Shown here: positions 11,401 through 21,452 of the stretch, piece after piece
How positions within the stretch are numbered: position 1 is the first letter of the stretch
Layout: the number at the start of each line of letters is the position of its first letter
Assembly (NCBI GenBank): GCA_030407315.1
Contig: JALQPE010000066.1
Location: 1 to 37,698 of the forward strand
Origin: Asparagopsis taxiformis
Lineage: Eukaryota; Rhodophyta; Florideophyceae; Bonnemaisoniales; Bonnemaisoniaceae
Direction: 5' to 3'
DNA: 37,698 bases
The notes under the pieces: generated by a model
What the model saw: only the letters and a program-made list of their open reading frames with translations
Database searches by the model: none
What the model was told of the DNA's origin: nothing
Position numbers and translations under genes: made by a program

Positions 11401-11525
11401 TTCACTTTGCGAGGATCAACTTGCACTTTAGAAGAGCTGTACTGAGCAATAGTGATGCTTTTCTCTTCAGCAGAAGGAGAATTGCTCTTCTCCGCTGTAG
11501 TATTCATGATACTATTGTCTCCCAT
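8404..11525 (-). pseudogene. Gene 2, ParB-like / 2OG-Fe(II) dioxygenase-like fusion, copy 1 (one frameshift)
   Basis: This copy is nearly identical to the intact gene at 21960-25220 but lacks one A near 10129-10131. The reading is split into 10083-11597 (ParB-like domain and helical region) and 8404-10062 (charged linker and dioxygenase module). An ATG equivalent to the upstream start of copy 2 exists but is followed after seven codons by TGA. The likely start is therefore ATG at 11525 (MGDNSIMN, A at -3, G at +4). IDGSHR marks the ParB-like motif. HTD and VYHGGMGF...VRYQHP mark the metal-binding and 2OG-binding positions. A short protein holding only the ParB half could still be made from this copy. 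Confidence 0.8.
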
Positions 11526-12679
11526 TGTAATCCCTGCAATCTCAGTTCGTTCAATCGGTTCTCTGTTCAAATGTTGTGTAGACGATGAAATCCACAATTG
11601 TGGTACCTCCGAGTGCGCTTCCCGTCTCTCAGCTTCCTCTCATATACTGTCCGGACAAGACATCCCTACCTACCTTCAGTCCTGATGAACCTTACGCTGC
11701 ACCCGCTCAGCACCTCTGACTCTACCTGATCCTGATACCTCCACAAAGCGTTTAGCCCTTTCCATCAATCTACACCTAATAGTATGTACCTCTAGCGCAT
11801 ATAATGCAATCGAACCCGTTTACCTCACCACGTCAATTATCATTCATATTCCAACAACCTATTTCATCCACACTCTCCACCTCGCTTCTTCTTCCGTACC
11901 ATTGATTCCTATCAATCGATTCTACGTGAGTTTTATACATTTACTACGATCCACCTCTCCTACAAGTCTGAAAAATTCATTTCTACACTAACTTTTGCTA
12001 CTCACAAATAAACGGTTCCCGTGCAGGCCACTGCTTGAATTTCTTCCTATTGGCGTACTCGGCTGCAAAGGATTCATAGACTATTTAAACGGTGATCATA
12101 TAAATGGTTTTCAATGTGCTCCAATGGACAATACACCAAAGAACATCAATATGAATTCATTTCAACTACCTATTCACTACTGCGATTCAGTTTTCTTGCA
12201 TACCAAATCTCATTGCCTTCCTACCCTAGTCGATTCAAAATGCTTCCTCCTCGTCAGTTGATCAATATTCCTTACAACGAGCAGGTCCTCTGGACATCCT
12301 AAAGTTGGTTACTTAACCTTAACTATCGATGAATTTGCTGTAAGAAAAGAAAACATTACAGCGGCCACAATTTTTTACCCGGTAAAATTCTTGCTGATTT
12401 TTACCCGGTAAAAAATTCTTCGGCCACTGCAAGGAAACGGTTCCTTACAGCAAATCATTACAGCTGCCACGATTTTTTTACCCGGTAAAAAATTCTTGGC
12501 CACTGTAATGGAAACGTTTTCTTACAGCAAAGTCATCGTAACGATGACTTTGCTGTAAGCATACCTCCCTCCATCCTCTCAGATCCTCTCCCCACTACTT
12601 TGCACCAATCCACCAACGCCCTAGAGTGTACAATTCATATGTGATGCATCTGGTTATTCATTTTATTCTTCCCTAAAAA
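11526..12679. other. Intergenic spacer between gene 2 and the transposase gene
   Basis: This is upstream of gene 2 and downstream of the transposase (both - strand). It is AT-rich and pyrimidine-rich, with no supported gene. The only structure is the palindromic repeat at 12326-12559. Small + strand ORFs at 11995-12302 show no domain or composition that supports coding. Confidence 0.6.
12326..12559. repeat. Nested palindromic repeat element, about 234 bp, left end eroded
   Basis: Type-2 hairpins centred on TTTTACCCGGTAAAA and a right-hand type-1 hairpin ending CTGTAAG (12553-12559). The left type-1 hairpin is reduced to a fragment (GATGAATTTGCTGTAAG). In the second duplication copy (25891-26176) a full type-1 hairpin is present here, 60 bp longer. 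Confidence 0.8.
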
Positions 12680-15600
12680 TCATGCAGCCCTCGGTGGAAA
12701 TCCGTCTCGCCTACATAGTGCATATATCTCTCCACCCTCCAGCAGTCCGGGTCCGTGCCTTACCTCCCTCATGTTCTCATCATATTCGCATACACTCCCA
12801 TTGCAATAGTGCATACCAAACACCTCAGTGACTCCCTCACTCATCTCCACAATTACTGTTCGTCGCCTCTCTTCGACCTTGAACACTCCTTCATCAGTTT
12901 TTTGCAAACCCAGGCAAACTCCATAAGCTGTACCTTGCTCATCTCTCGCACTCTCGTTCCTCAGGATAAAGAACGCTAGAACAATAAAAAACCGCGGTTC
13001 ATAATTAATTCTTCCCCGCATTATCTCTGATGTGAGACGAGACGCCGGGTACAGAATCGCTTGTGAAGTTGCACCATCCTCACATGTCCTCTGTTCAGGG
13101 CAAACAGCATGGATGATAGCTCCTGATTCTAGAGAGCCAGACCTCTGCACTGTTTTCCTTCCCCACTCTGTCGTAGTGCTTCTAGAAACTCTTCTCACCC
13201 ATTCGGCATACTTTCCACACCCGCTTGTTCCGCTTCCGTACCTTTCGGTAAAGAACCGTTTGAAAACACCTACAGCACCCTCTGCCATATCACATTTTCC
13301 ATTCATGTACTCCTTGACCTCGTCAATAGATATACCTCCATGCCCTCTCCACGTCACAATTTCACCATCCGCCGACAATATCTTTCCTCGACGCTGGGAG
13401 AGAAGCTGGAGAACCGGTTCCTGGAAGCAGTTTTTCACTACCTCGTCTTCCACATCTATTTCTCTCCCTAGCTCCTGTGAAAGAACGTTGACCATTTGAG
13501 AGCATTCGGACGAGGACCAATGTTGTGGCTCCATGCCGATTTCGCGCAAAACAATGGCCACTCTCGTCTGCCAGTCATCCGCAAGAACTAATTCCAGCGC
13601 TGAAAGCTGTTCGCTTTGGTGATTGGACATTCTCACACCTTTCTTCAGCGGCTGATGCATCCGTTCGAATATAAGCTCCTGCACGTGCTTCACAGAGCCG
13701 TAGGCAGGAAGCGTATGAACACAAAACTCGACAAGACGATGAACATTAGGCTTGTCCAAATGTGCTCCTGCTCCCTTCACTTTCCGACAATACTCATTCA
13801 ACGTCTCCACGTAGTCTACAGTTCTTCCCAGAATGTATTCATTCCTGCCACCTTCTCCGTCAGCCGTCTCTACTTCATGTGGACCGTCTTTCCACCATAC
13901 GGGCATGAAACTAATACACGAAACCAGCTTCTGAAACATCACTACTAGTTTGACGGCCCCATCAAATTTTTCACGATGACCTTCCCCTTTCCCATCCATC
14001 ATTCGAGCTGCGTTTTCGAATGCCATAGGTGCTATCAGCAGCACACTGAATATGTCACTCATGTTCATGGAAAGCAGATTGTTGGTTCCAAATAAACGGT
14101 TCTGCCTTCCCATCCTGAACTTCTTCAGAGCGCCCAGAATTTGCAATTCAGCTACCTCTCGAATTCGTGGGCTGGCAGCTGAAATACAAGCGTTCAGTAC
14201 ATCTTGTGCCAGTCCAGACAATAGATGGTCAGGTGCTATCACTGCGGAACGGTACGGGTCAAAAATTGCTGGGACAACTGAAACTCCGTTTTCCGTCTTC
14301 GGTACTTCTTCCTGCACTGCTTCCAAGGAAGTGCTCAGGACATGAAATGGTAAATCTTCCCCTTCTTCTGCAGCCAGTCCGAGAGTGCGAAGCTGGGTTT
14401 CTGTGGCATCCTTACGTGTCGATGCATTCCGATACTTGCTCCTGGCATGCGTCGATGTTTGCCCGTTCACTACCGAAGTGTATGCATTCTTCGTGCCACC
14501 AGTACTGCTCAGGTCATATTTGCGGAAACTGCAGATGTGGCACGGAGAGTTTGATGTGTGTCCAAGAACATCCAGGGTATGTGAAACTGCAGGATAGTCT
14601 CCAATGCTCCCCACTGGGTCTAGAAATACCACAACATCTTCTCCCTCTGCATTTTTCGTTGGGAAACCCTCTGTGCTTCCTCGCACTATATCTTGAACGA
14701 TATATCGCAATACACAATTTGTGGACACTCCCGGAGGTGGCAAACCAATCACTCGAACCGCTTGGTAGCTTCCCCTTTTCCGAGGCGGTAGATTGAGAGG
14801 TAACATATAGCATCCACCAAAACTTCCCTTCCTGCTTGTGAATGGTTCAAAGTCATCCGTGTAAAGGAGAAATCGGTAAACAAAGTAGTTTCGACCATCC
14901 TCCAGCTTTCCCCAACATGGTGCATCTTCTCGCGGAGACGCTGGGTGCCATTGCGACCTGTGGTCTCCGAAACCATCCGAGAACACCCCTGAAACACGAA
15001 TTTCTTCATAGTTGGGGCTTCCTAGTCTATCGGGCGGGTTTCTGGCTTCAGCAAAGCTCGCGCCCGGTGAAAAGCAAAGTAACATGGTGGATGCTTCTCC
15101 GACCTGCTCTTTCAAATACCTGTTCACCAATACGACGTGTGGAACAATATCACCCTCTTCCATTCCAATTGGTAATAGAACGGTTATCACGTCCCCAGCT
15201 CGTGTTCCTTTTCCCTTGGCTCCTGCTCCGATTACACATTGCGATATCGCTCGCAGAGCATGCTGCCTCTCCCATTCCAATAGATGTGACATTCGCGGCT
15301 GCAGATATTTTTCGACATGCACATCATGCTCACCGTCGTGTCGAGCCTCATAGGTAACTATGGTCCTAGCATGAAGTTCCCACAACGACGTAACCGCCAC
15401 TCTTCTCCTCTTCGGTTTCCCACCATCTCTGTCATTCTTCCTGAACCCTTTTGCTCTTTCGATGACGGCAACCTGACGAGCTCCTGGATGACATCGGATT
15501 CGAATTGCTGTTCCATCAGGTACATAAATGTGCTTCAAACCCTTTTTCCCATCGCTGTCAATGGGAACAACTGCTGTGCGAACGAATGGGTCGCTCAAAA

Positions 15601-16483
15601 CACCCCTCCTGCACTTTGCAATGAACGAATCTTCAATGCTGCACTCTGCGGTTGATTTTTCTCCTTCCGAGCTTCGATTGTTCGCATCACTGCGGAATGC
15701 TTTAAAGATTGGTCGAGTCTGGACATCTTTCAGAGCCCATGTGCTTGGGAGTACAATACGAACTTTCGCCATTCCTCCACAATTGTCTCTGTCATCTGTT
15801 GTTCCACGGGTTCCTACTGCACCTCGATGCTGTGCAGCTCTTGCTCCGCTCTTTCGAAGGTCTATCGGAAACTCGATGTCACAGCTCTTTGCATAGCAGT
15901 GTTTCCTCAAGAATGGTAGTATCTTCTGTCGCATCACAGAGTCCGACGGGACGTGCTCACTTGGATCTCTGCGGAAATTCATTCCGAACAGGGTACCTTC
16001 ATAGTGGGCTCTTGTCATTCTTTGAGTTCCACTCAGCTGAAGAGCCCCATACATCGCAGGCCATTGTAGTAATGCCTTGAAATCACCACATGCTTCATCC
16101 CCAGCATTTCGGTCTATCGGGCCTCCAGTTGAAATGGAATCAGAACCTCGTCCGGTTGCTTCTTCCGATTCCATTAGCGTGCTCGATGCTACGTAGATGT
16201 CACTTCCAGCTTCATCGTTGTTGCTGTACACATCAATACAACCTTCTATTGTGTCACCCATAGGGATTGGGGACTCCAATAGGTCATCTGTGGTACACTC
16301 ACGTCGTAGCTCATTACCTCTCGGGATTTCTTTGTTCATGCAGGCTGCATCACTGCTGCGGATTTCTCCCTGCAGTTTCCCAGGAAGCTGTTTACTGGGA
16401 CTGGCCACATTGAGTGAATCGAATCTCGCCTTTGTCCTACGACTTGTGGTTTTCTTTCGAATAGGAGTCCGTCTCGGAGCCAT
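12680..16483 (-). CDS. CACTA/Plavaka-type DDE transposase, copy 1 (1267 aa)
   Basis: This is an intact intronless ORF; ATG lies in a strong context (A at -3, G at +4) just after an A-rich leader. The catalytic core follows the Tnp2-like plan. YTDDFEPF (D543/D544) matches the first catalytic Asp motif of CACTA transposases. It is followed by NLPPRKR and VIGLPPPGV. GDYPAV (D629) precedes GHTSNSPCHICSF (647-653), the characteristic P-C-x-x-C after the second Asp. LIFERMHQPLKK (E940) fits the third acidic residue. The N-terminus (1-30) is very basic and may bind DNA or act as a nuclear signal. It should catalyse cut-and-paste mobilisation through terminal inverted repeats. Copy 2 differs at very few residues (for example RT versus MK near residue 1148). 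Assignment to CACTA, Plavaka or KDZ cannot be settled by eye. Confidence 0.85.
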   Translation of the reverse strand: MAPRRTPIRKKTTSRRTKARFDSLNVASPSKQLPGKLQGEIRSSDAACMNKEIPRGNELRRECTTDDLLESPIPMGDTIEGCIDVYSNNDEAGSDIYVASSTLMESEEATGRGSDSISTGGPIDRNAGDEACGDFKALLQWPAMYGALQLSGTQRMTRAHYEGTLFGMNFRRDPSEHVPSDSVMRQKILPFLRKHCYAKSCDIEFPIDLRKSGARAAQHRGAVGTRGTTDDRDNCGGMAKVRIVLPSTWALKDVQTRPIFKAFRSDANNRSSEGEKSTAECSIEDSFIAKCRRGVLSDPFVRTAVVPIDSDGKKGLKHIYVPDGTAIRIRCHPGARQVAVIERAKGFRKNDRDGGKPKRRRVAVTSLWELHARTIVTYEARHDGEHDVHVEKYLQPRMSHLLEWERQHALRAISQCVIGAGAKGKGTRAGDVITVLLPIGMEEGDIVPHVVLVNRYLKEQVGEASTMLLCFSPGASFAEARNPPDRLGSPNYEEIRVSGVFSDGFGDHRSQWHPASPREDAPCWGKLEDGRNYFVYRFLLYTDDFEPFTSRKGSFGGCYMLPLNLPPRKRGSYQAVRVIGLPPPGVSTNCVLRYIVQDIVRGSTEGFPTKNAEGEDVVVFLDPVGSIGDYPAVSHTLDVLGHTSNSPCHICSFRKYDLSSTGGTKNAYTSVVNGQTSTHARSKYRNASTRKDATETQLRTLGLAAEEGEDLPFHVLSTSLEAVQEEVPKTENGVSVVPAIFDPYRSAVIAPDHLLSGLAQDVLNACISAASPRIREVAELQILGALKKFRMGRQNRLFGTNNLLSMNMSDIFSVLLIAPMAFENAARMMDGKGEGHREKFDGAVKLVVMFQKLVSCISFMPVWWKDGPHEVETADGEGGRNEYILGRTVDYVETLNEYCRKVKGAGAHLDKPNVHRLVEFCVHTLPAYGSVKHVQELIFERMHQPLKKGVRMSNHQSEQLSALELVLADDWQTRVAIVLREIGMEPQHWSSSECSQMVNVLSQELGREIDVEDEVVKNCFQEPVLQLLSQRRGKILSADGEIVTWRGHGGISIDEVKEYMNGKCDMAEGAVGVFKRFFTERYGSGTSGCGKYAEWVRRVSRSTTTEWGRKTVQRSGSLESGAIIHAVCPEQRTCEDGATSQAILYPASRLTSEIMRGRINYEPRFFIVLAFFILRNESARDEQGTAYGVCLGLQKTDEGVFKVEERRRTVIVEMSEGVTEVFGMHYCNGSVCEYDENMREVRHGPGLLEGGEIYALCRRDGFPPRAA

Positions 16484-17440
16484 CTTGATGTTTTTGTTCT
16501 TTTCTTCTTCGCTCAGTTTTGTTGCATAGAATACAACTCTAAACTTCTATGACATGACTACTATCTCAATACAGTACTACTACTTTTAACCGTTACGAAA
16601 CCTTTCCAGGCTTTCATTCGATCCAATGAACTGGTTCACCACAATGCTTTGCCCTATGCTCATTGCTTTATGCACATTGATTGCTATTTCATCCGGACTC
16701 AACATCGTTTTGCTATCTTGTATCGCATCCCCTAACCACAAACCCAGCCAAGATGTATCCATTTCCGGAAAACGGCCGTTTATTTCGCAGTGATGCTCTA
16801 GGCACTAATACTGAATCTGATTTTCTCATACACGTACTTCCTACTCGTATACTCTACCATTTTCGGCCCTATTTACAAGTTGAAAGCACAATCTCTCGTT
16901 GAATCGTACTCGGTGTGATATCTTAAATTAGCATAAATTTATATATTGCAATGCAGATTCACTGCTCGCTTGCAACATGAAAATTATAAAATTTCTCCCA
17001 CACTGCTGTTTCCTAGCCGCCCATCCACGTGGCCCGCTTTGACTGCCTGCCAAGTGTGCTCAGAGCATGCAATGACGTCATCGATATATACCGTCCAAAT
17101 CATCACTGGAAGCGCGGACTCCTCGTCCAGGAAAGTGCGCCATTTTTCCTACTCCTCGCCTCCCCCTTTCCAGTAGGCCCCATATGCTAGTGTTTTTCCT
17201 ATATTTCTGTAGTGATGACGTCATTATAGACTAGAGAAGGCGGTAGAAGATACAATAATTTTGCGCCTGTTCTGCCAGGTCATGTGCTTCAAAGCGTAAT
17301 TCGCACCCTAGGTATCGTTTTTCTGGGCCTCCCATCGCACCGCTCCGTTTCAAATTCATCCCTCTATTGTTCTCCTACACGTCATTTCCGCCCGCAGAGT
17401 GCTACTTAAACGACAGATTCTGGAAATCCCTGTTTCCATC
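16484..17440. promoter_or_regulatory. Upstream region of the transposase gene, copy 1
   Basis: This holds the 5' leader and presumed promoter of the transposase (- strand). I see no convincing gene. Notable are two perfect TGACGTCA palindromes (17073-17080 and 17216-17223), both extended to GATGACGTCAT or AATGACGTCAT, and an AT-rich stretch at 16920-16950 (AAATTTATATATTG). Short + strand ORFs here lack support. Confidence 0.4.
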
Positions 17441-17581
17441 TTCATATCCGTCGGAAACAAAGCAACAACTCTGGCTGTGGAAGCAGTATAGATCATCTAT
17501 ACTGCTTCCAAAGCGTAAGTTGTAGATCATCAATACTGCTTCCAGAGCCAAAGTTGTTGCTTTGTCTCCGACGGATATGAA
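17441..17581. repeat. Imperfect 141-bp inverted repeat, copy 1
   Basis: Arms run from TTCATATCCGTCGG (17441) to CCGACGGATATGAA (ending 17581), roughly 55 bp each with a handful of mismatches and a spacer of about 27 bp. An inner palindrome (TGGAAGCAGTATAGATGATC-like) nests within. The second copy (31060-31200) has more changes in the left arm than in the right. Both arms read as the same exon-like sequence in opposite directions (see the spliced gene candidate). Confidence 0.8.
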
Positions 17582-17912
17582 CCATGATGGTACGTTTCCA
17601 CAACTCACGCCACTAACCCAGTTTTCTATTCGTTTTCTCTTTCTCAGGTTTCCAGTCGGTGAGTGTTCCACTTCTACTTTCATTTATCTTTCTCTCTTAC
17701 CACTTCTCCACTAATTTTCTTTTCTGCCTGTGAGTACATATCTCAATTTGGGATGCAATGGTATTTGTTAAGGTACGTTAGTCTCCTAATCACCATCAAT
17801 TTCCCTCTCCAATTCAACGTCACTAACTTGTTTCCTTTCTCTACATCATTTTTTCTTCTTCTCTTCATTTCCTAGCTTATTCATGCAGCTCAATCAGTTG
17901 ATAGATTTCTAG
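17526..17912 (+). CDS. Candidate spliced small gene (four exon segments), copy 1
   Basis: Three intron-like segments lie close together on the + strand. They are 17590-17647 (GTACGT...TTTCTCAG, branch-like CACTAAC), 17659-17734 (GTGAGT...GTGAG, CACTAAT) and 17773-17875 (GTACGT...TTCCTAG, CACTAAC). Removing them joins an 11-nt mini-exon (17648-17658) and exon 17735-17772 into one frame from 17526. The frame contains an ATG at 17577 (MNHDGFQSYISQFGMQWY) and closes at a TAG (17910-17912). I do not recognise the product. It may be the 3' end of a longer gene, or a captured exon fragment, since the upstream sequence is part of an inverted repeat. The conserved splice signals in a preserved frame are what supports it; without transcripts it remains tentative. 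Confidence 0.35.
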
Positions 17913-18282
17913 ACTTTTCTAGTAGTTTTAGTTTTACTCGTCGGAATAGTGTTAGTTGTAGTAGCATTTTTAACATAGGGATTGTTTATTCTCAATGTAG
18001 CCTGCGCAAATAAACAAATCCAGAGTGAAGCTTCCCATATCGCACCCTCTTAGATTGCTACCTATCCTACCGCGTATACCTCTCGCTAGCTCATAGTCAC
18101 TACGAAATAAAAATTCCTAGCCGTACTATTCTGTCCATTCCCATATGAATACCGTCCATGCCCCATCCTCATAGCGCTAGAACTGCCTTCCTCTACCCCA
18201 GAAAGATGCCCACGACAGCGTGACGCTCCATCTCATCCACCACTCCCAGACACCGAATTTTACTATATCAGGACACTACTTT

Positions 18283-18976
18283 TACTGTCTCCAGGTGCTG
18301 CCCAGGGCAGCACGAAATACTGTCTCCAGGTGCTGCCCAGGACAGTGAAAATCACTGTCTCCAGGTGCTGCCCAGGGCAGCACGAAATACTGTCTACAGG
18401 TGCTGCCCAGGGCAGCAAAAAGTACTGTCTACAGGTGCTGCCCAGGGCAGCACAAAGTACTGTCTACAGGTACTGCCCAGGACAGTGAAAATCACTGTCT
18501 CCAGGTACTGCCCAGGGCAGCACAAAGTACTGTCTACAGGTGCTGCCCAGGGCAGCACAAAGTACTGTCTACAGGTGCTGCCCAGGGCAGCACAAAGTAC
18601 TGTCTACAGGTGCTGCCCAGGGCAGCACAAAGTACTGTCTACAGGTGCTGCCCAGGGCAGCACAAAGTACTGTCTACAGGTGCTGCCCAGGGCAGCACAA
18701 AGTACTGTCTACAGGTACTGCCCAGGGCAGCACAAAGTACTGTCTACAGGTACTGCCCAGGACAGTGAAAATCACTGTCTCCAGGTACTGCCCAGGGCAG
18801 CACAAAGTACTGTCTACAGGTACTGCCCAGGACAGTGAAAATCACTGTCTCCAGGTACTGCCCAGGACAGTGAAAATCACTGTCTCCAGGTATTGCCCAG
18901 GACAGTGAAAATCACTGTCTCCAGGTACTGCCCAGGACAGTGAAAATCACTGTCTCCAGGTACTGCCCATGACAGT
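18283..18976. repeat. 35-bp minisatellite / subterminal repeat array, copy 1 (about 20 units)
   Basis: Tandem 35-bp units share the core CAGGTGCTGCCCAGG and are separated by ACTGTCT. There are two unit types. One ends GGGCAGCACAAAGT and contains a perfect 9-bp-arm hairpin (GTGCTGCCC-A-GGGCAGCAC). The other ends GGACAGTGAAAATC. The first type dominates the middle and the second the right end. The array is exactly 315 bp, or nine units, longer than copy 2. In-frame readings across it are low-complexity shadows and not genes. Its position upstream of the transposase and next to the element end suits a subterminal transposase-binding array. Confidence 0.9.
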
Positions 18977-19236
18977 GCACCGTGTTGGTTCCATCTATTG
19001 TCCCAGACAGCGTATTTCACTATCCGGCCATGTTGCCTTGGCCAATACAAAACACTATCCGCCAACACTGCCCAGTACAGTAAATTACATCATATCCAAC
19101 TATTGAATAAATCATTAATTTTTACTGTCTCCATTCACTGCCTCAGACAGTACTGTGAGACAGTGTTTTTTACTGTCTGCAGACAGTGTTCCGTACTGTC
19201 TGCCAGACAGTGCAAATCACTGTCTCCAAGTGTGGC
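18977..19236. repeat. ACTGTCT/AGACAGT-rich tail of the array, copy 1
   Basis: Non-tandem sequence still dense in inverted ACTGTCT and AGACAGT motifs (for example GCCTCAGACAGTACTGTGAG and ACTGTCTGCAGACAGT). It ends at the duplication junction CCAAGTGTGGC|AACTCCGG (19236/19237). The equivalent tail of copy 2 continues into the terminus at 32639. Confidence 0.75.
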
Positions 19237-20383
19237 AACTCCGGCCTGTTCGGAATACTCGACCAGTACTTGAAAGCAGGGCTTTCAATGGTCTTGAAAC
19301 CTCGGGCGATGGAGACGTAGCGCATGAGCTGTCTCGGACGAATCCAGCTCAGCGCTTTCCGTTCTTTAATGTACTGAACGGTCGGCTCGATCTTCTTCTT
19401 TCCAAGGCGGTGGATATTGATGAACTCCATCACAGAGCACACATTGTCAGCAACTGTTACCTCGCTGACATTGTGGGTGTGGAAGTTCATCAGCCGTGAA
19501 AGCGGGAGTACTTCTTCGGAGCAGAAGACATCCCGGCCAAGCCGAGTCGGTGGGAGGAGAAAGTCGACTGGAATAGTTCCAAATCGACGGTAGATGTCAG
19601 ACTTGACAAACTCCTCCCACTCTGGACTGTCCTTCGCAGGAGCAGGTCCAGCCGACTCGAGAATGGCCTTCAACGCGGTCACTCGGTGAGATCCATCGAC
19701 ATATTGCAGTCGTACTTTTGCATTGGAATCAATCACCTCGCAGACGGACACGCGTGAAGCAATCACGGAAAATCCCTGAGTGAGAAACGTTTTCTTCAAC
19801 TCATCAACGCGATGCGGCCTGACCACCCTGGACACGACTGCCGGAGGAGAAACATCCAGAGGGGAAATGAAGACTGGAATGTTTCGGCAGCTCTCCGGAC
19901 TTATGTCGTAGTCCACATCCACCGGGATGGGCACTGTGCCAGGGTAGGCCAGCCTGGTGCTGCGGAGAGGCTTGTTCGGTACGATGTCACGAGCGTTGTG
20001 ATCATCGACCTTCTCCGCATCCTCTGCCAAGTCGCTGCCGGACGCGATGATCATGTCCGGAGCAGGCGAGCTGGGCAGAGGAGCACCAGATCCCTCGACG
20101 GCTGGCGCCGCTTCGGCAGATTGAGCCGGAAGCGGAGTTGCGGGAACGCCAGCGTCGATTGTCGGGACAACCGCGGGATCGGAAGCGGAAGGGGGGGAGG
20201 GGACGGGCTTAGGTGCTGGGCTGAGCTGGGTCAGCGCTGCAGCAGCTTCGCAAACGTCCATGGGGACAGGGGGGCCAGAGAAGGAGAGGGAGAAGGAGAG
20301 GGAGAAGGAGTGGGAGAATCGTTGTCACGGCGGCTGGCAGAGCGCACCTGGCGGTCGAAAGCGTTGGGGGATTGTTGAGCCAT
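19237..20383 (-). pseudogene. Gene 1, copy 2: ParB-like half only, cut by the duplication junction
   Basis: The ParB-like domain is uninterrupted here in an ORF from ATG 20261 (MDVCEAAAAL) to 19170, with VDGSHR at residues 188-193, and lacks the three indels seen in the first copy. The true start ATG at 20383 (MAQQSPNAF) is out of frame because an AG-rich microsatellite (about 20280-20310) is 11 bp longer than in the first copy. At the other end the duplication breakpoint removes the whole dioxygenase half. The ORF runs across the junction into the minisatellite tail, which adds a meaningless end of about 20 residues (PHLETVICTVW...). A ParB-only protein of about 340 native residues could still be made. 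Confidence 0.8.
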
Positions 20384-20588
20384 TGCTTTGGTGAGTGATT
20401 GACAAACGAAGAGTGAAAGATTGAGAAAGAGAGAAGAAGATCTGAACGACAAGCTGTTTTGCTGCGTAAGCTGAGTAAGATAGGCGAAACTTAGAGATCT
20501 GACATATTCCTATTAGTATACACCCTGGTAATGATATTCAGCGGTTGACCAATCCGAACCTTCCACATCACTTTTCGTTGTACGACAA

Positions 20589-20911
20589 TTACAGCTCAGG
20601 CAGTTTACCAAGGATCCTTACAGCAAAGCCATCGTTACGATGACTTTGCTGTAAGGAAACGTTTCATTACAGAGGCCAGGAATTTTTTTACCGGGTAAAG
20701 AAATCATGGCCACTGTAATGTTTTGTTTCCTGACAGCAAAGTCATCGTTACGATGACTTTGCTGTAAGAAAACGTTTTCATTACAGCGGCCAGGAATTTT
20801 TTTACCGGGTAAAGAAATCATGGCCACTGTAATGAAACCTTTCCTTACAGCAAAGTCATCGTAACGATGACTTTGCTGTAAGCATCCCTGGTAAACTGCT
20901 CCATCTGTAAG
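20589..20911. repeat. Nested palindromic repeat element, 323 bp
   Basis: Same boundaries as 7196-7404 but 114 bp longer. It has an additional type-1 plus type-2 hairpin pair inserted in register, so hairpins alternate 1-2-1-2-1. Confidence 0.85.
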
Positions 20912-21452
20912 CCGTTGGTCTCAACCCTCGCTCTCGTTTCTGTTGTCCTCCTTCATCATCTCCACCTACCTTCCCCCTACACACCACCTCTCTAATGTCA
21001 CTCTACCCACCCTTTGGTGCATGAAATATTTTCTTACCACTGCCATAGTCTACACATACTGCTGCCTTCATACCTCTGCATGCCTACCCTTCAATCTTTC
21101 TTCCATCTTTCTCTACCGTGCTAGGCTTAGACCATGCTCTGTGCACATCTAACTTACTTAATATCATTGTATAGCTAGAAACTAGAATAATAATTACATC
21201 ACTAGAGTACACTGCAAATGTTAGTAACTATGGTTGGTGTGGTACACAACACCCTACCTCCTTCATGAGTAAACTTTGCGCACAGAACCGTTCAATACCA
21301 GGTAGTGCAGCCAGCGCAAACCAGGCTTGCACGACGCAGAGTGCTCCCCAGAGCCGTCAACAGTCGTCCAAACCATCGTTGTACGATGTTCCCGGCTCCA
21401 CACTTCCCTTCTCACCCTTCCCAGGGTGGGAGACGGACGAAACTCCCAACCG

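Larger units (their letters stand above)
5857..19236. repeat. Tandem duplication, copy 1 (13,380 bp)
   Basis: This is near-identical, base for base, to 19237-32540. It starts inside gene 1 (AACTCCGGCCTG) and ends after the minisatellite tail (CCAAGTGTGGC). The offset changes stepwise and each step can be located: +1 at 6337, +1 in the 6810 G run, +11 in an AG-rich microsatellite near 6900, +163 net in hairpin repeats, +1 in gene 2, +60 in the next hairpin repeat, +2 at about 17025, and -315 in the 35-bp array. Confidence 0.95.

Noticed and set aside
14167..14796. 209-aa + strand ORF opposite the transposase
   Set aside because: Antisense shadow of the catalytic core, whose motifs are clear on the - strand.
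16681..16902. 73-aa ORF upstream of the transposase, present in both copies
   Set aside because: Identity of the copies reflects recent duplication only; no recognisable features.
17402..17683. 93-aa ORF on the - strand, conserved in both copies
   Set aside because: Conservation is explained by the duplication; it runs through an inverted repeat and antisense to better-supported splice signals.
18365..18908. Overlapping ORFs of 120-160 aa across the 35-bp array (repeats of LPRAAQSTVYRCCPGQ type)
   Set aside because: 35 is not a multiple of 3, so all frames are open by repetition alone; no start context and no conservation in the twin array.
18283..18976. CRISPR array
   Set aside because: Units are contiguous 35-bp repeats without unique spacers, there are no cas genes and the context is eukaryotic.
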